A stretch of 64,000 nucleotides of DNA from Streptomyces nymphaeiformis (lineage in GTDB: Bacteria > Actinomycetota > Actinomycetes > Streptomycetales > Streptomycetaceae). Positions 50,881 to 60,228 of the stretch are shown piece after piece. The notes below the pieces were generated by a model. The model saw nothing but the letters and a program-made list of their open reading frames with translations, was not told where the DNA came from and did not search any database. A program made the translations under genes and the position numbers. The stretch lies in NCBI RefSeq assembly GCF_014203895.1, contig NZ_JACHJY010000001.1, positions 1,240,001 through 1,304,000 of the forward strand, given 5' to 3'. Each line of letters opens with the position of its first letter. Within the stretch, counting starts at the first letter, position 1.

Positions 50881-52143
50881 TTAGACCGCGGCCGTGGCCG
50901 GGGGAGCGGCCGGGTCCGTGGGGGCCGGCGCGGGGATGGTGGTCTTCAGGTCCTCGTCCGCGACGGCGGCGACGGTACCGGCCGGCGGCGGGGTGACGGC
51001 CGCGATCGCGGTGGTCACGACGCCGTCGGGCTCGGCGTCGGCCTCGACCTCGTTGACGTTGGTGTGGTCGACCGGCTGGCGGCGGGAGACCAGCCAGATG
51101 GCGACGCAGGAGGCGGCGAGGAAGGCCGCGACGACGTAGACGCCCCACTGGCCCTGGCGGGCGACGTACTCGGCGCCCGCGCCGACCAGGCCGGCGGCCG
51201 GCAGGGTCAGGCCCCACGCGACGAACATGCGGGTGGCGGTCGACCAGCGGACGACACCGCCCTTGCGGCCGAGACCCGCACCCATGACGGCGCCGGAGAC
51301 GGAGTGCGTGGTGGAGAGGGAGAAGCCCAGGTGGGAGGAGGCCAGGATGACCGTCGCGGCGCTGGTCTGGGCGGCGAAGCCCTGCTGCGGCTGGAGGTCG
51401 GTGAGGCCCTTGCCCATGGTGCGGATGATGCGCCAGCCGCCGAGGGCCGTGCCGAGCGCGATCGCCGTACCGGCGGAGACGATGACCCAGACCGGCGGGT
51501 TGGAGCCGGGGGCGAGGGTGCCGCCGGCGACCAGGGCGAGGGTGATGATGCCCATCGTCTTCTGGGCGTCGTTGGTGCCGTGGGCGAGGGAGACGAGACC
51601 GGCGGAGGCGATCTGGCCGACGCGGTAGCCCTTGGCCGTGTCCTTCTCGGAGGTCTTGGCGCCGATCTTGTAGGTCAGCTTCGTGCCCAGCGTCGCGGCG
51701 ATGCCGGCGACGATGGGCGCGGCGACGGCCGGGATGAGGACCTTGCTGACGACGACCTCGCCGTTGACGCCGCTGACGCCGATCGAGGCGACGGTCGCGC
51801 CGATGAGGCCGCCCATCAGGGCGTGGGAGGAGCTGGAGGGCAGTCCGACCAGCCAGGTCACCAGATTCCAGAGGATCGCGCCGACGAGCGCGGCGAGGAT
51901 CACTTCGGGCTGGATGCCGTCCTCGTTGACCAGTCCTTTGGAGATCGTCTTGGCGACCTCCACGGACAGGAACGCGCCGACGAGGTTCAGTACGGCGGAC
52001 ATGACCACCGCCGTCTTCGGCTTGAGGGCACCGGTCGAGATGGTCGTGGCCATCGCGTTCGCGGTGTCGTGGAAACCGTTCGTGAAATCGAACACGAGAG
52101 CTGTCACGACCACAATGGCGAGCAGCAGCGTGATGTGTTCCAT
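50881..52143 (-). CDS. pit: Low-affinity inorganic phosphate transporter (Pit family)
   Basis: This 420-residue membrane protein carries the duplicated Pit signature: TNGFHDTANAMATTIS near the N-terminus and LAHGTNDAQKTMGIITLALV in the second half. It imports metal-phosphate with protons. The C-terminal tail of about 60 residues is hydrophilic and Ala/Pro-rich. A Pho box lies upstream (52191-52212), so expression should respond to PhoP. In S. coelicolor a Pit gene sits next to the same cobalamin genes (pitH2, from memory). Confidence 0.95.
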   Translation of the reverse strand: MEHITLLLAIVVVTALVFDFTNGFHDTANAMATTISTGALKPKTAVVMSAVLNLVGAFLSVEVAKTISKGLVNEDGIQPEVILAALVGAILWNLVTWLVGLPSSSSHALMGGLIGATVASIGVSGVNGEVVVSKVLIPAVAAPIVAGIAATLGTKLTYKIGAKTSEKDTAKGYRVGQIASAGLVSLAHGTNDAQKTMGIITLALVAGGTLAPGSNPPVWVIVSAGTAIALGTALGGWRIIRTMGKGLTDLQPQQGFAAQTSAATVILASSHLGFSLSTTHSVSGAVMGAGLGRKGGVVRWSTATRMFVAWGLTLPAAGLVGAGAEYVARQGQWGVYVVAAFLAASCVAIWLVSRRQPVDHTNVNEVEADAEPDGVVTTAIAAVTPPPAGTVAAVADEDLKTTIPAPAPTDPAAPPATAAV

Positions 52144-52190
52144 TTACCCAGGCAATCGTTCGACGTCAGTGTTTCGTTGAACGTAGGCAA

Positions 52191-52212
52191 CCTGAGTGAA
52201 CGGAAGATGAAC
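52191..52212 (-). promoter_or_regulatory. Pho box (two 11-base direct repeat units)
   Basis: On the minus strand GTTCATCTTCC and GTTCACTCAGG are adjacent 11-base units that fit the Streptomyces PhoP repeat G(G/T)TCAYYYR(G/C)G. A weaker third unit follows (52180-52190). They lie about 50-70 bases before the pit ATG, consistent with PhoP control of the transporter. Confidence 0.75.
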
Positions 52213-52420
52213 TGGGCCGGGCGACGTGGTGTCCCTAACCGGTGTCAAGAGGTTCCGCTTCCCGCTCCGGGGCTCCCGGTGTCCACGATGCGGTCGCCCC
52301 GGAACCACGGGCCTCCCAGTCCTCCCGGGGCACATACGACCTGTCCCGCTTCCTCCCCCGGCATCCCGTTCCGCTCCCTGGACATGACCATCCGACCGGA
52401 GGACCCCGCGGAGGAGACCC

Positions 52421-53635
52421 ATGTCACTCCCCGGGGCGACCCTTCCGCTTCCCCCCGGCCGGGTCCGTCCGGTGGCAGCCCCGCCCCGCCCTGCCGACAC
52501 TGGGAGCGTGCGCCCGGCTACAGCGACGGCAGCGGCCGTCACCACACTGATCGGTGTCGGCGCGGCCGCGATCGCGGCCGGCCGGTACGCCAGCGACGTC
52601 GCCCTCAAGGCGCCGTCCGGACGACCACTGCCCGGAGACCCAGGACTCACCGTGCACGCCACGGGACCCGAACGGATCACCCTCACCCGCAGCCTCGCCT
52701 CCCTGCGCCCCGGCACGTACGGGATGGAGGCCCCCGGCCTGCACGCCGTCCTCGGCCCCGTCCTCGACCGCGTCCCGCACACCGCCGACACCGTCGTCCG
52801 CCGCCTCGAACGCGTCGAGCTCGGTGTCGTCGCGCCCGGCGCCCGCGTCCGGCTCACCCCCCAGCTCCACCGGGGCAACCCGATCAGCGCCCTCGGGATC
52901 GCCCACGAGGACGTCGAGATCCCCGGCGAACTCGGCCCCCTGCCCGGCTGGCTCGTGGCCGCCCCCCGCACCACCTGGGTGATCGCCCTGCACGGCCTCG
53001 GCACCACCCGCGAGCACCCGCTGAACCTCGTCCCCTTCTACAACCGCCGCAAGACCCCCGTCCTCGTCCTCGCCTACCGGGGCGACGAAGGGGCGCCGCC
53101 CTCCCCGGACGGCCTCGCCCACCTCGGCGACTCCGAGTGGCGGGACGTCGACGCCGCCATCCGCTACGCCGTCCGCCGCGGCGCCCGACAGGTCGTCCTG
53201 CACGGCTGGGGGACCGGCGCCTCCATGGCCCTGCGCGCCGCCGTCGAATCCGGCGTCCGCGACAGGATCGGCGGCCTCGTCCTCGACTCCCCGGTCCTCG
53301 ACTGGGAGGCCACCCTCCGCAACCTCGCGGCGGCCCGCCACGTCCCCGGACCCCTGCTCCCGCTCGCCGTCCGCGCCGCCCAGGGCAGGACCGGCCCGCA
53401 CGGCGACCTCCTGCGGACCGCCTCGGAGCCGGGCGCCCTGCGCGTCCCCGTCCTCCTCTTCCACGGCCCCGACGACACCATCGCCCCCTGGGAACCCTCC
53501 GTCGAACTCGCCTCCCGCCTCCCCGGCACGGTCAGCCTGCGGACCGTGCGCCAGGCCCCGCACGCCGCCATGTGGAACGCCGACCCGGTCCCCTACGAGG
53601 AGTCCCTCCGGCGCTTCCTCACCCCGCTGGTCTGA
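52421..53635 (+). CDS. Alpha/beta-hydrolase fold protein lacking nucleophile serine
   Basis: This 404-residue protein has one N-terminal membrane-like segment (TAAAVTTLIGVGAAAIAAGR) and an alpha/beta-hydrolase domain (about 180-400) with IALHGLGTTREHPL (oxyanion region), LLFHGPDDTIAPWEP (acid Asp) and RQAPHAAMWNADP (His). At the nucleophile elbow it reads HGWGTGASM, so residue 264, where G-x-S-x-G members have Ser, is Gly (codon GGG at 53210). It may be a pseudo-enzyme or use another residue. ATG 52421 has GGAGGAG upstream. Confidence 0.85.
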   Translation: MSLPGATLPLPPGRVRPVAAPPRPADTGSVRPATATAAAVTTLIGVGAAAIAAGRYASDVALKAPSGRPLPGDPGLTVHATGPERITLTRSLASLRPGTYGMEAPGLHAVLGPVLDRVPHTADTVVRRLERVELGVVAPGARVRLTPQLHRGNPISALGIAHEDVEIPGELGPLPGWLVAAPRTTWVIALHGLGTTREHPLNLVPFYNRRKTPVLVLAYRGDEGAPPSPDGLAHLGDSEWRDVDAAIRYAVRRGARQVVLHGWGTGASMALRAAVESGVRDRIGGLVLDSPVLDWEATLRNLAAARHVPGPLLPLAVRAAQGRTGPHGDLLRTASEPGALRVPVLLFHGPDDTIAPWEPSVELASRLPGTVSLRTVRQAPHAAMWNADPVPYEESLRRFLTPLV

Positions 53636-53689
53636 CGGCACTTCTGATTCCGATTGGGCTTTCGGGCCGTCAGCGGGAAGACTGCCCCC

Positions 53690-55099
53690 GTGACGTCTCG
53701 AAAGCCCGATGAACCATTGGCGCGCAACTCCAGACTCCGACTCGTCCGCCCGCGGGCGCTGGCCACCGCCCGACGGGCCGTGACGACCCGGCGCACCCGG
53801 CCGGCGCCGCGGCCGCCCGAGGGGACTCCGCCCCGCGCGGAGCTCGCCCGCCAGGCCCGGCACGTCCTCGCCGACGCCGTACGGATCGCCCGCTGGGCCG
53901 CCGTCGAGCACGGCGCCGACACGGCACCCCGCACCGGCACCGGCGCCCGCCCCGCCCAGGAACGGGCCGCGGCCGCACTGGACCTGACACCCGGCCAGAT
54001 CCGGGCCGGCTGGGACCGCGCCCGGCTCGCCGGACTCGTCGAACTGCACGGCGACACCGCCCGCCCCGGCTGGCGGCTGCACGCCTGGGACCGCGACGAC
54101 TCCGCCGTCCTGCGCGGCTGGGTCGCCCTCTTCGACGCCTGGTCCCTGGTGCACCCGGCCCCCGAGGGGGTCGCCCCGAGCGCCGTCGCGGAGGTCGTCG
54201 AGGCCGTCCCGCAGGTGCTCTCGCTGCTCCAGCTCTCCCAGGGCCCGGTCCTCGTCCCCGCCCTCCTCGACCTCCTCGGCCAGCGCGTCGAGGAGCTCCG
54301 CGAGGAGCGCTGCGAGGTCCCCGCGGCCGAGCAGGCCCCCGAGACGGCGGACGCCCCCGCCCTCGACGGTCTGCCCACCCTCCTCGACTGGGCCCTGGAG
54401 GGTCTGGCCGCCGTCGGCGCGCTCACCCTCGACCCCGGCACCGAGGAGCGGCACGCCACCCTGACCCCGCTCGGCAACTGGGCGGTCTGGGTCAAGCTGG
54501 AGCAGATCTGCGTCGCGGCGCAGAGCCCCGCGGGCAACATCGAGCAGTCCGCAGAGGACATGCTCCGCGGCTGCGCCCGGCTCACCCCGGGCCCCGCCCG
54601 CGACGAGTACCGCGCCTGGCTCGCCGCCCGCACGCTCTCCAGCGCCGTCGCCGAACTCCTCGCCGTCGCCCGCGGCGAGGACGCCCTGCTGCGCGGGCTC
54701 GCCTTCGAGGCGCTCCGCGTCGTCGGCGCGCCCGCCGAGGCCGAGGTGCGGGCCACCGTCGCCGAGCCCTCGCTCCGCCCGTACGCGCTGCTCTGGCTGG
54801 CCGAGTACGAGGGGGCCGACCCCGACGACGCCCAGGAGGTGCTGACCCGCGAGGAGTCGACCTGGCTCTGGGTCGACACCGCGGCGGCCGTCGCCGACCA
54901 CGGCGAGAGCGAGCTGCTCGTCCGGCACCTCGACTCCGCCGTGCAGGGCACCGTCCCGGCGCTGCTCGACGAGGTCCGCGCCGTCGGCCACCCCCGCACG
55001 GTCCAGGTCCTGGTCGCCCTGGCCGCCGCCCACCCGGACCCGGCCCTGGCCAAGGCGGTCCGCCGGGCGGCCTTCCAGGTCCACACGGGCGGAGCCTGA
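53690..55099 (+). CDS. Hypothetical helical protein
   Basis: This protein of about 469 residues has no motif that I recognise. The N-terminal 60 residues are basic and Arg-rich. A segment resembling a winged helix lies at about 85-130 (LDLTPGQIRAGWDRARLAGL, VELHGDTARPGWRLHAWDRD), and the rest is helical and acidic with HEAT-like stretches. A DNA-binding regulator is possible but unproven. GTG 53690 is the likely start. Its 3' end is echoed several times downstream (55121-55280). Confidence 0.7.
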   Translation: MTSRKPDEPLARNSRLRLVRPRALATARRAVTTRRTRPAPRPPEGTPPRAELARQARHVLADAVRIARWAAVEHGADTAPRTGTGARPAQERAAAALDLTPGQIRAGWDRARLAGLVELHGDTARPGWRLHAWDRDDSAVLRGWVALFDAWSLVHPAPEGVAPSAVAEVVEAVPQVLSLLQLSQGPVLVPALLDLLGQRVEELREERCEVPAAEQAPETADAPALDGLPTLLDWALEGLAAVGALTLDPGTEERHATLTPLGNWAVWVKLEQICVAAQSPAGNIEQSAEDMLRGCARLTPGPARDEYRAWLAARTLSSAVAELLAVARGEDALLRGLAFEALRVVGAPAEAEVRATVAEPSLRPYALLWLAEYEGADPDDAQEVLTREESTWLWVDTAAAVADHGESELLVRHLDSAVQGTVPALLDEVRAVGHPRTVQVLVALAAAHPDPALAKAVRRAAFQVHTGGA

Positions 55100-55280
55100 C
55101 CCCGACGGGACCCGACGGTGACGTAGGCGGCCTGCCGGCCGGAGCCTGCCCCGGCGGGACCCGGCCGTGGCGTAGGCGCTCCGCCGGGCGGAGTCCGCCC
55201 CCGGCGGGACCCGGTCGTGGCGAAGGCGCTCCGCCGGGCGGCCTTCCAGGTCGACACCGGCGGAGCCTGCCCCCGGTCGG
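55048..55280. repeat. Degenerate array of the preceding gene's 3' end
   Basis: Four related segments occur: 55048-55120 (gene end and stop), 55121-55170, 55171-55220 and 55221-55280. All contain AGGCGS(T/C)(C/T)CGCCGG-like sequence and end in a GGCGGGACCCGG(T/C)CGTGG-like tail, except the last, which ends differently. The fourth copy restores the whole coding end (GGCGGCCTTCCAGGTCSACA then CGGAGCCTG). The two middle copies lack about 20 bases. No gene is present. Confidence 0.75.
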
Positions 55281-55332
55281 CCCGGCCCGGCGGCACCGCG
55301 CCCGCCCGGCCGGGTCCCGCGCGGTCCCGGCC

Positions 55333-55734
55333 CTACCCCGCCGCCCCCGGCGCGTACGTGCCGAAGCTCCACACGTTGCCCTCGGCGTCCCGGGCCGTGT
55401 AGTCCCGGGAGCCGTACTCCTGGTCCGTCGGCGGCATCACGATCTCGACGCCCCGCGCCACCGCGCGGGCGTGGTGCTCGTCGACGTCGTCCACGCGCAC
55501 GTACACCGCGGTCGGCCCGCCCCCGGCCATCAGCCGGTCGAACGCGCTGCCGCTGCCCTTGCTGCCCAGCATCACCATGCCGTTCCCGCAGGAGAGCTCG
55601 GCGTGCATCACACGGCCGTCCTCGCCCTCGAACACGGCGTGCGCGGTGAAACCGAAGCCCTCCGTGAGCTGCTCGATCGCGGCCTTCGCGTCCTCGTACC
55701 GCAGCGCCGGACAGATGTCGGGGTTCCCAGCCAT
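55333..55734 (-). CDS. VOC family (glyoxalase/bleomycin resistance-like) protein
   Basis: This 133-residue protein has the beta-alpha-beta-beta-beta pattern of a glyoxalase module: CPALRYEDAKAAIEQLTEGF, GRVMHAELSCGNGMVMLGSK, AVYVRVDDVDEHHARAVARG, MPPTDQEYGSRDYTARDAEG and VWSFGTYAP. It resembles YycE/PhnB-like members, and its ligand is unknown. ATG 55734 is chosen with AGGAAG upstream. It is followed (on the same strand, upstream) by a metallopeptidase gene that ends 58 bases before its start. Confidence 0.88.
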   Translation of the reverse strand: MAGNPDICPALRYEDAKAAIEQLTEGFGFTAHAVFEGEDGRVMHAELSCGNGMVMLGSKGSGSAFDRLMAGGGPTAVYVRVDDVDEHHARAVARGVEIVMPPTDQEYGSRDYTARDAEGNVWSFGTYAPGAAG

Positions 55735-55792
55735 CCCGATCACTTCCTCTCGATGTGACCTGGATCTCAGTCTCGCAGCCGCCACTGACAAC

Positions 55793-56683
55793 TCAGCGGA
55801 AGGTGTTGCACCGGGCCATGTCGCCGGTCCTGTAGCCCTCGTAGAACCACTGCTGCCGCTGCGCCGCCGAGCCGTGCGTCCAGTTCTCCGGCGTCACCCG
55901 GCCCTGGAACCGCTCCTGGATCCGGTCGTCGCCCACGGCCGCCGCCGCGTCCAGGCCGTCCCGTACGTCCTCCTCGGTGAGCCGGGTGAGCAGCGGCCGG
56001 CCCGTCTTCTCGTCGGGGGTGGCCGTCGCGTGCCGCGCCCAGACCCCGGCGTAGCAGTCGGCCTGGAGCTCGACCCGCACGGCGTTGGAGTTCGCCCCGG
56101 TCCGCCCGTCCTGGGCGCGGCTCAGGGTCCCCATCAGGTTCTGGACGTGATGGCCGTACTCGTGCGCCACCACGTACGCCTGGGCGAAGGGCCCGCCCGT
56201 CGAGCCGAACGTGGTCCGCAGCTCGTCGAAGAAGCCCAGGTCCAGATAGACCTGACGGTCGCCGGGGCAGTAGAAGGGCCCCACCGCCGAGGTCGCCGCG
56301 CCGCACGCGGTGCCGACCCGGTCGGTGAACAGGACGGTGGCGGCGCTCCCGTAGGTGCCGCCCCGGCGCGGGTACTCGCCGCGCCAGTAGTCCTGGACGC
56401 TGTTGACGACGGCGACGATCCGGCAGTCCTGGCGCGTGTTGGCGTCCGAGCCCTTCTTGCAGCTCTGGTTCACCTGGGCCGCCGACGAGGAGCTCGCGAC
56501 CGGCGCGTCACCGCCGGAGGAGAGCCCGAGCTGGTCGGGACCCACCCCGAAGAGCACGCCGAGGATCAGCGCGATGAGGCCGATGATGCCGCCGCCGACG
56601 GTCGCCCTGCCGCCCGGGACGCGGCTGCCGCGGACGTCCCGCACCTCCGAGGTGTCCAGGTCGGCGTCGTCGTCGAACTGCAC
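55793..56683 (-). CDS. Neutral zinc metallopeptidase (YpfJ family)
   Basis: This 296-residue protein has one N-terminal membrane helix (VGGGIIGLIALILGVLFGVG) and an extracytoplasmic peptidase domain with VVAHEYGHHVQNLMG (HExxH zinc site) and QADCYAGVWARHA (third ligand region). Paired Cys residues (SCKKG, DCRIV, ACGAA, FYCPG) suggest disulfides. It is the predicted metalloprotease widespread in actinobacteria, and its substrate is unknown. The start at 56683 places the membrane anchor at about residues 30-47. Confidence 0.92.
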   Translation of the reverse strand: MQFDDDADLDTSEVRDVRGSRVPGGRATVGGGIIGLIALILGVLFGVGPDQLGLSSGGDAPVASSSSAAQVNQSCKKGSDANTRQDCRIVAVVNSVQDYWRGEYPRRGGTYGSAATVLFTDRVGTACGAATSAVGPFYCPGDRQVYLDLGFFDELRTTFGSTGGPFAQAYVVAHEYGHHVQNLMGTLSRAQDGRTGANSNAVRVELQADCYAGVWARHATATPDEKTGRPLLTRLTEEDVRDGLDAAAAVGDDRIQERFQGRVTPENWTHGSAAQRQQWFYEGYRTGDMARCNTFR

Positions 56684-56852
56684 GGTCCACCACCCTCCGC
56701 GTCGCTGTCGCGGCGGTGGCCGCCGCCCTGCGCCGAGTATCGAATGATCTAGACCGAGCCGCCCCTTTTGTGGTGCATCGGCGCGAATGTGAGATGGGTC
56801 CCGATTCGTCCGTCATCCCTCGCATGGCCGAAAACCAGTTGCAGGCGCCCGT

Positions 56853-56891
56853 TAGACTGGCCGCATGGCCACTCTCCTTTGGGTGCATTAG
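56853..56891 (+). promoter_or_regulatory. Possible leaderless leader ORF upstream of ABC-F gene
   Basis: TAGACT at 56853-56858 is a good -10 box whose start point would coincide with the ATG at 56865. That ATG opens an 8-codon frame, MATLLWVH, ending in TAG at 56891, 62 bases before the ABC-F start. Short leader peptides control many ABC-F resistance genes by ribosome stalling. No clear attenuator hairpin was found, so the role is speculative. Confidence 0.35.
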
Positions 56892-56953
56892 CGGCGTCGA
56901 AGCCCGCCACCAGTCGTCTCTTCCGCCGTTTCCCACCGCCCTGGAGTCTGTCC

Positions 56954-58552
<1,599 letters not shown>

Positions 58553-58568
58553 CCCTCCGAGCGGTGCT

Positions 58569-58590
58569 CCGGGGCTCCTCGGAGCCCCGG
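58569..58590 (+). terminator. Hairpin terminator after ABC-F gene
   Basis: CCGGGGCTCC (58569-58578) pairs with GGAGCCCCGG (58581-58590), a short tight hairpin 17 bases after the stop codon. Confidence 0.65.
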
Positions 58591-58640
58591 ATGATCATCT
58601 CGGGCTGGATCATTCGGCTCATGGGTGATCCTTCATCTGA

Positions 58641-58907
58641 GTGAGGATGTCTCGTACCTCCCGGCGCGGTGCTCTGCCGAATCCTTCCGGCAGACCCGCG
58701 CCGTACGTGTGTTCCCATTGCCGCGCTGACCTGGCACTTCCCGCACCGCACGGTGCGGAGGCGTCCTGCCGGTCGTGCGGAATGCCGGCTTCCGTTCGTG
58801 ATGACGGCGTACTCGTCCACAAACCCGACGGGACGGACCTTGTCGAATGGGTGGCCAGGACGGACGGGAGGGGTGATCATGAGAAGTCCAGAGCGCACTT
58901 CCCATGA
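58641..58907 (+). CDS. Possible small zinc-ribbon protein
   Basis: This 88-residue open frame contains two CxxC pairs, YVCSHCRADL and SCRSCGMPAS, 17-20 residues apart. It is followed by VRDDGVLVHKPDGTDLVEWV, a layout like a small zinc ribbon. Third-position GC is lower than in neighbouring genes and there is no good ribosome binding site (GTG 58641 or ATG 58647). It ends 11 bases before the gbn start, so it could be co-transcribed with it. It may also be chance. Confidence 0.35.
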   Translation: MRMSRTSRRGALPNPSGRPAPYVCSHCRADLALPAPHGAEASCRSCGMPASVRDDGVLVHKPDGTDLVEWVARTDGRGDHEKSRAHFP

Positions 58908-58917
58908 GGAGGCACGG

Positions 58918-59139
58918 GTGGCCGAGACTCTGAAGAAGGGCAGCCGGGTGACCGGCGCCGCGCGCGACAAGCTCGCGGCAGACCTGAAGAAGAAGTACGA
59001 CTCCGGTGCGAGCATCCGGGCGCTGGCCGAGGAAACCGGCCGCTCCTACGGATTCGTCCACCGGATGCTGAGCGAGTCCGGAGTCACGCTGCGTGGACGC
59101 GGCGGAGCGACACGGGGCAAGAAGGCGGCCTCGGCCTGA
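58918..59139 (+). CDS. gbn: Gbn-like nucleoid-associated helix-turn-helix protein
   Basis: This 73-residue basic protein begins VAETLKKGSRVTGAARDKLA. It has a single helix-turn-helix (IRALAEETGRSYGFVHRMLS) and the basic tail GRGGATRGKKAASA. Size and sequence match, as I recall them, the Streptomyces nucleoid-associated protein Gbn (SCO1839), which binds GATC-containing sites and influences development and antibiotic production. GTG 58918 has GAGGAGG at 5-base spacing. Several GATC sites lie just upstream. A hairpin (59161-59180) follows. Confidence 0.9.
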   Translation: MAETLKKGSRVTGAARDKLAADLKKKYDSGASIRALAEETGRSYGFVHRMLSESGVTLRGRGGATRGKKAASA

Positions 59140-59160
59140 CATCGGGGCGGCTCGACCGGT

Positions 59161-59180
59161 CCACCGGGACCTCCCGGTGG
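59161..59180 (+). terminator. Hairpin after gbn
   Basis: CCACCGGGA (59161-59169) and TCCCGGTGG (59172-59180) pair over 9 bp with a tiny loop, 21 bases after the gbn stop. It probably separates gbn from the enoyl-CoA hydratase gene. Confidence 0.55.
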
Positions 59181-59272
59181 GCACCCGGTCGGCCCTGCGG
59201 CCGGCCGGGTGGTTACTGTGCAGTCACTTAGCATCTCGAATGCAGTGCTGCACCGGAACCGGAGGCGCCCCC

Positions 59273-60073
59273 ATGACTACGCTCGACGACTCTGAGCTCG
59301 TATTCGACAAGGACGGTGTACGGCTCACCGTCGAGGACGCCGTTGCCACGGTGACCCTGACCAATCCGGCGAAGCGCAACGCCCAGTCTCCCGCTCTGTG
59401 GCGGGCGTTGACGGAAGCCGGCCGGTCGTTGCCCGGCAGCGTGCGGGTCGTCGTTCTGCGCGGCGAGGGCAAGTCCTTCTCCGCCGGACTCGACCGGCAG
59501 GCGTTCACGCCCGAGGGCTTCGACGGCGAGCCGTCCTTCCTGGAGATGGCGCGCGGGTCCGACGCGGACCTCGACGCGCTCATCGCCGAGTACCAGGAGG
59601 CTTTCACCTGGTGGCGCCGCAGTGACCTCGTGTCGATCGCGGCCGTCCAGGGCCACGCCATCGGCGCGGGCTTCCAGCTCGCCCTCGCCTGCGACCTGCG
59701 GGTCGTCGCCGAGGACGTGCAGTTCGCCATGCGCGAGACCAGCCTGGGTCTCGTCCCGGACCTGACCGGGACGCACCCGCTCGTCTCGCTCGTCGGCTAT
59801 GCCCGCGCGCTGGAGATCTGCGCCACCGGCCGCTTCGTGCACGCGGAGGAGGCCGAGCGCATCGGCCTCGCCAACCTGTCCGTACCCGCCGAGGAGCTCG
59901 ACGCGGCGGTACGGGACCTCAGCGCCGCCCTGCTCGCGGCGCCGCGCGACGCGGTCAACGAGACCAAGGCGCTGCTCCAGGGCGCCTCCGGCCGCTCCTA
60001 CGAGGAGCAGCGCACCGCCGAACGCGCCGCCCAGTCCCGCCGCCTGCGCGACCTGGCGGGCCTCGGCGACTGA
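59273..60073 (+). CDS. Enoyl-CoA hydratase/isomerase family protein
   Basis: This 266-residue crotonase-fold protein has VTLTNPAKRNAQSPALWRAL, GEGKSFSAGLDRQAF (first oxyanion-hole segment), VQGHAIGAGFQLALACDLRV (second oxyanion hole) and the active-site region MRETSLGLVPDLTGTHPLV. It acts on CoA thioesters in fatty-acid or related catabolism; the exact substrate is unknown. ATG 59273 has GGAGG upstream. A 155-base low-complexity stretch rich in GCGCGTCCG follows before the convergent gene. Confidence 0.92.
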   Translation: MTTLDDSELVFDKDGVRLTVEDAVATVTLTNPAKRNAQSPALWRALTEAGRSLPGSVRVVVLRGEGKSFSAGLDRQAFTPEGFDGEPSFLEMARGSDADLDALIAEYQEAFTWWRRSDLVSIAAVQGHAIGAGFQLALACDLRVVAEDVQFAMRETSLGLVPDLTGTHPLVSLVGYARALEICATGRFVHAEEAERIGLANLSVPAEELDAAVRDLSAALLAAPRDAVNETKALLQGASGRSYEEQRTAERAAQSRRLRDLAGLGD

Positions 60074-60228
60074 CGCGCGCGGCGCGGGTGGGTGCCCGCT
60101 CCGGGCGACCGGCGTGCGCGTCCGGCCGGCCCGCGCGTCCGACGGGCCTGTGCGCGCGGATCGCCTGCGCGTCCGCGCGCCGGGTCGCCGCCCGTTGCGC
60201 GGACGCGCGCTGCGGCGCACGCGTGCGT

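Noticed and set aside
60074..60228. GCGCGTCCG-rich stretch between the enoyl-CoA hydratase gene and the Asp23-like gene as a repeat array or gene-end copy
   Set aside because: The repeats are irregular and the preceding stop region is not copied; it reads as low-complexity GC-rich sequence.
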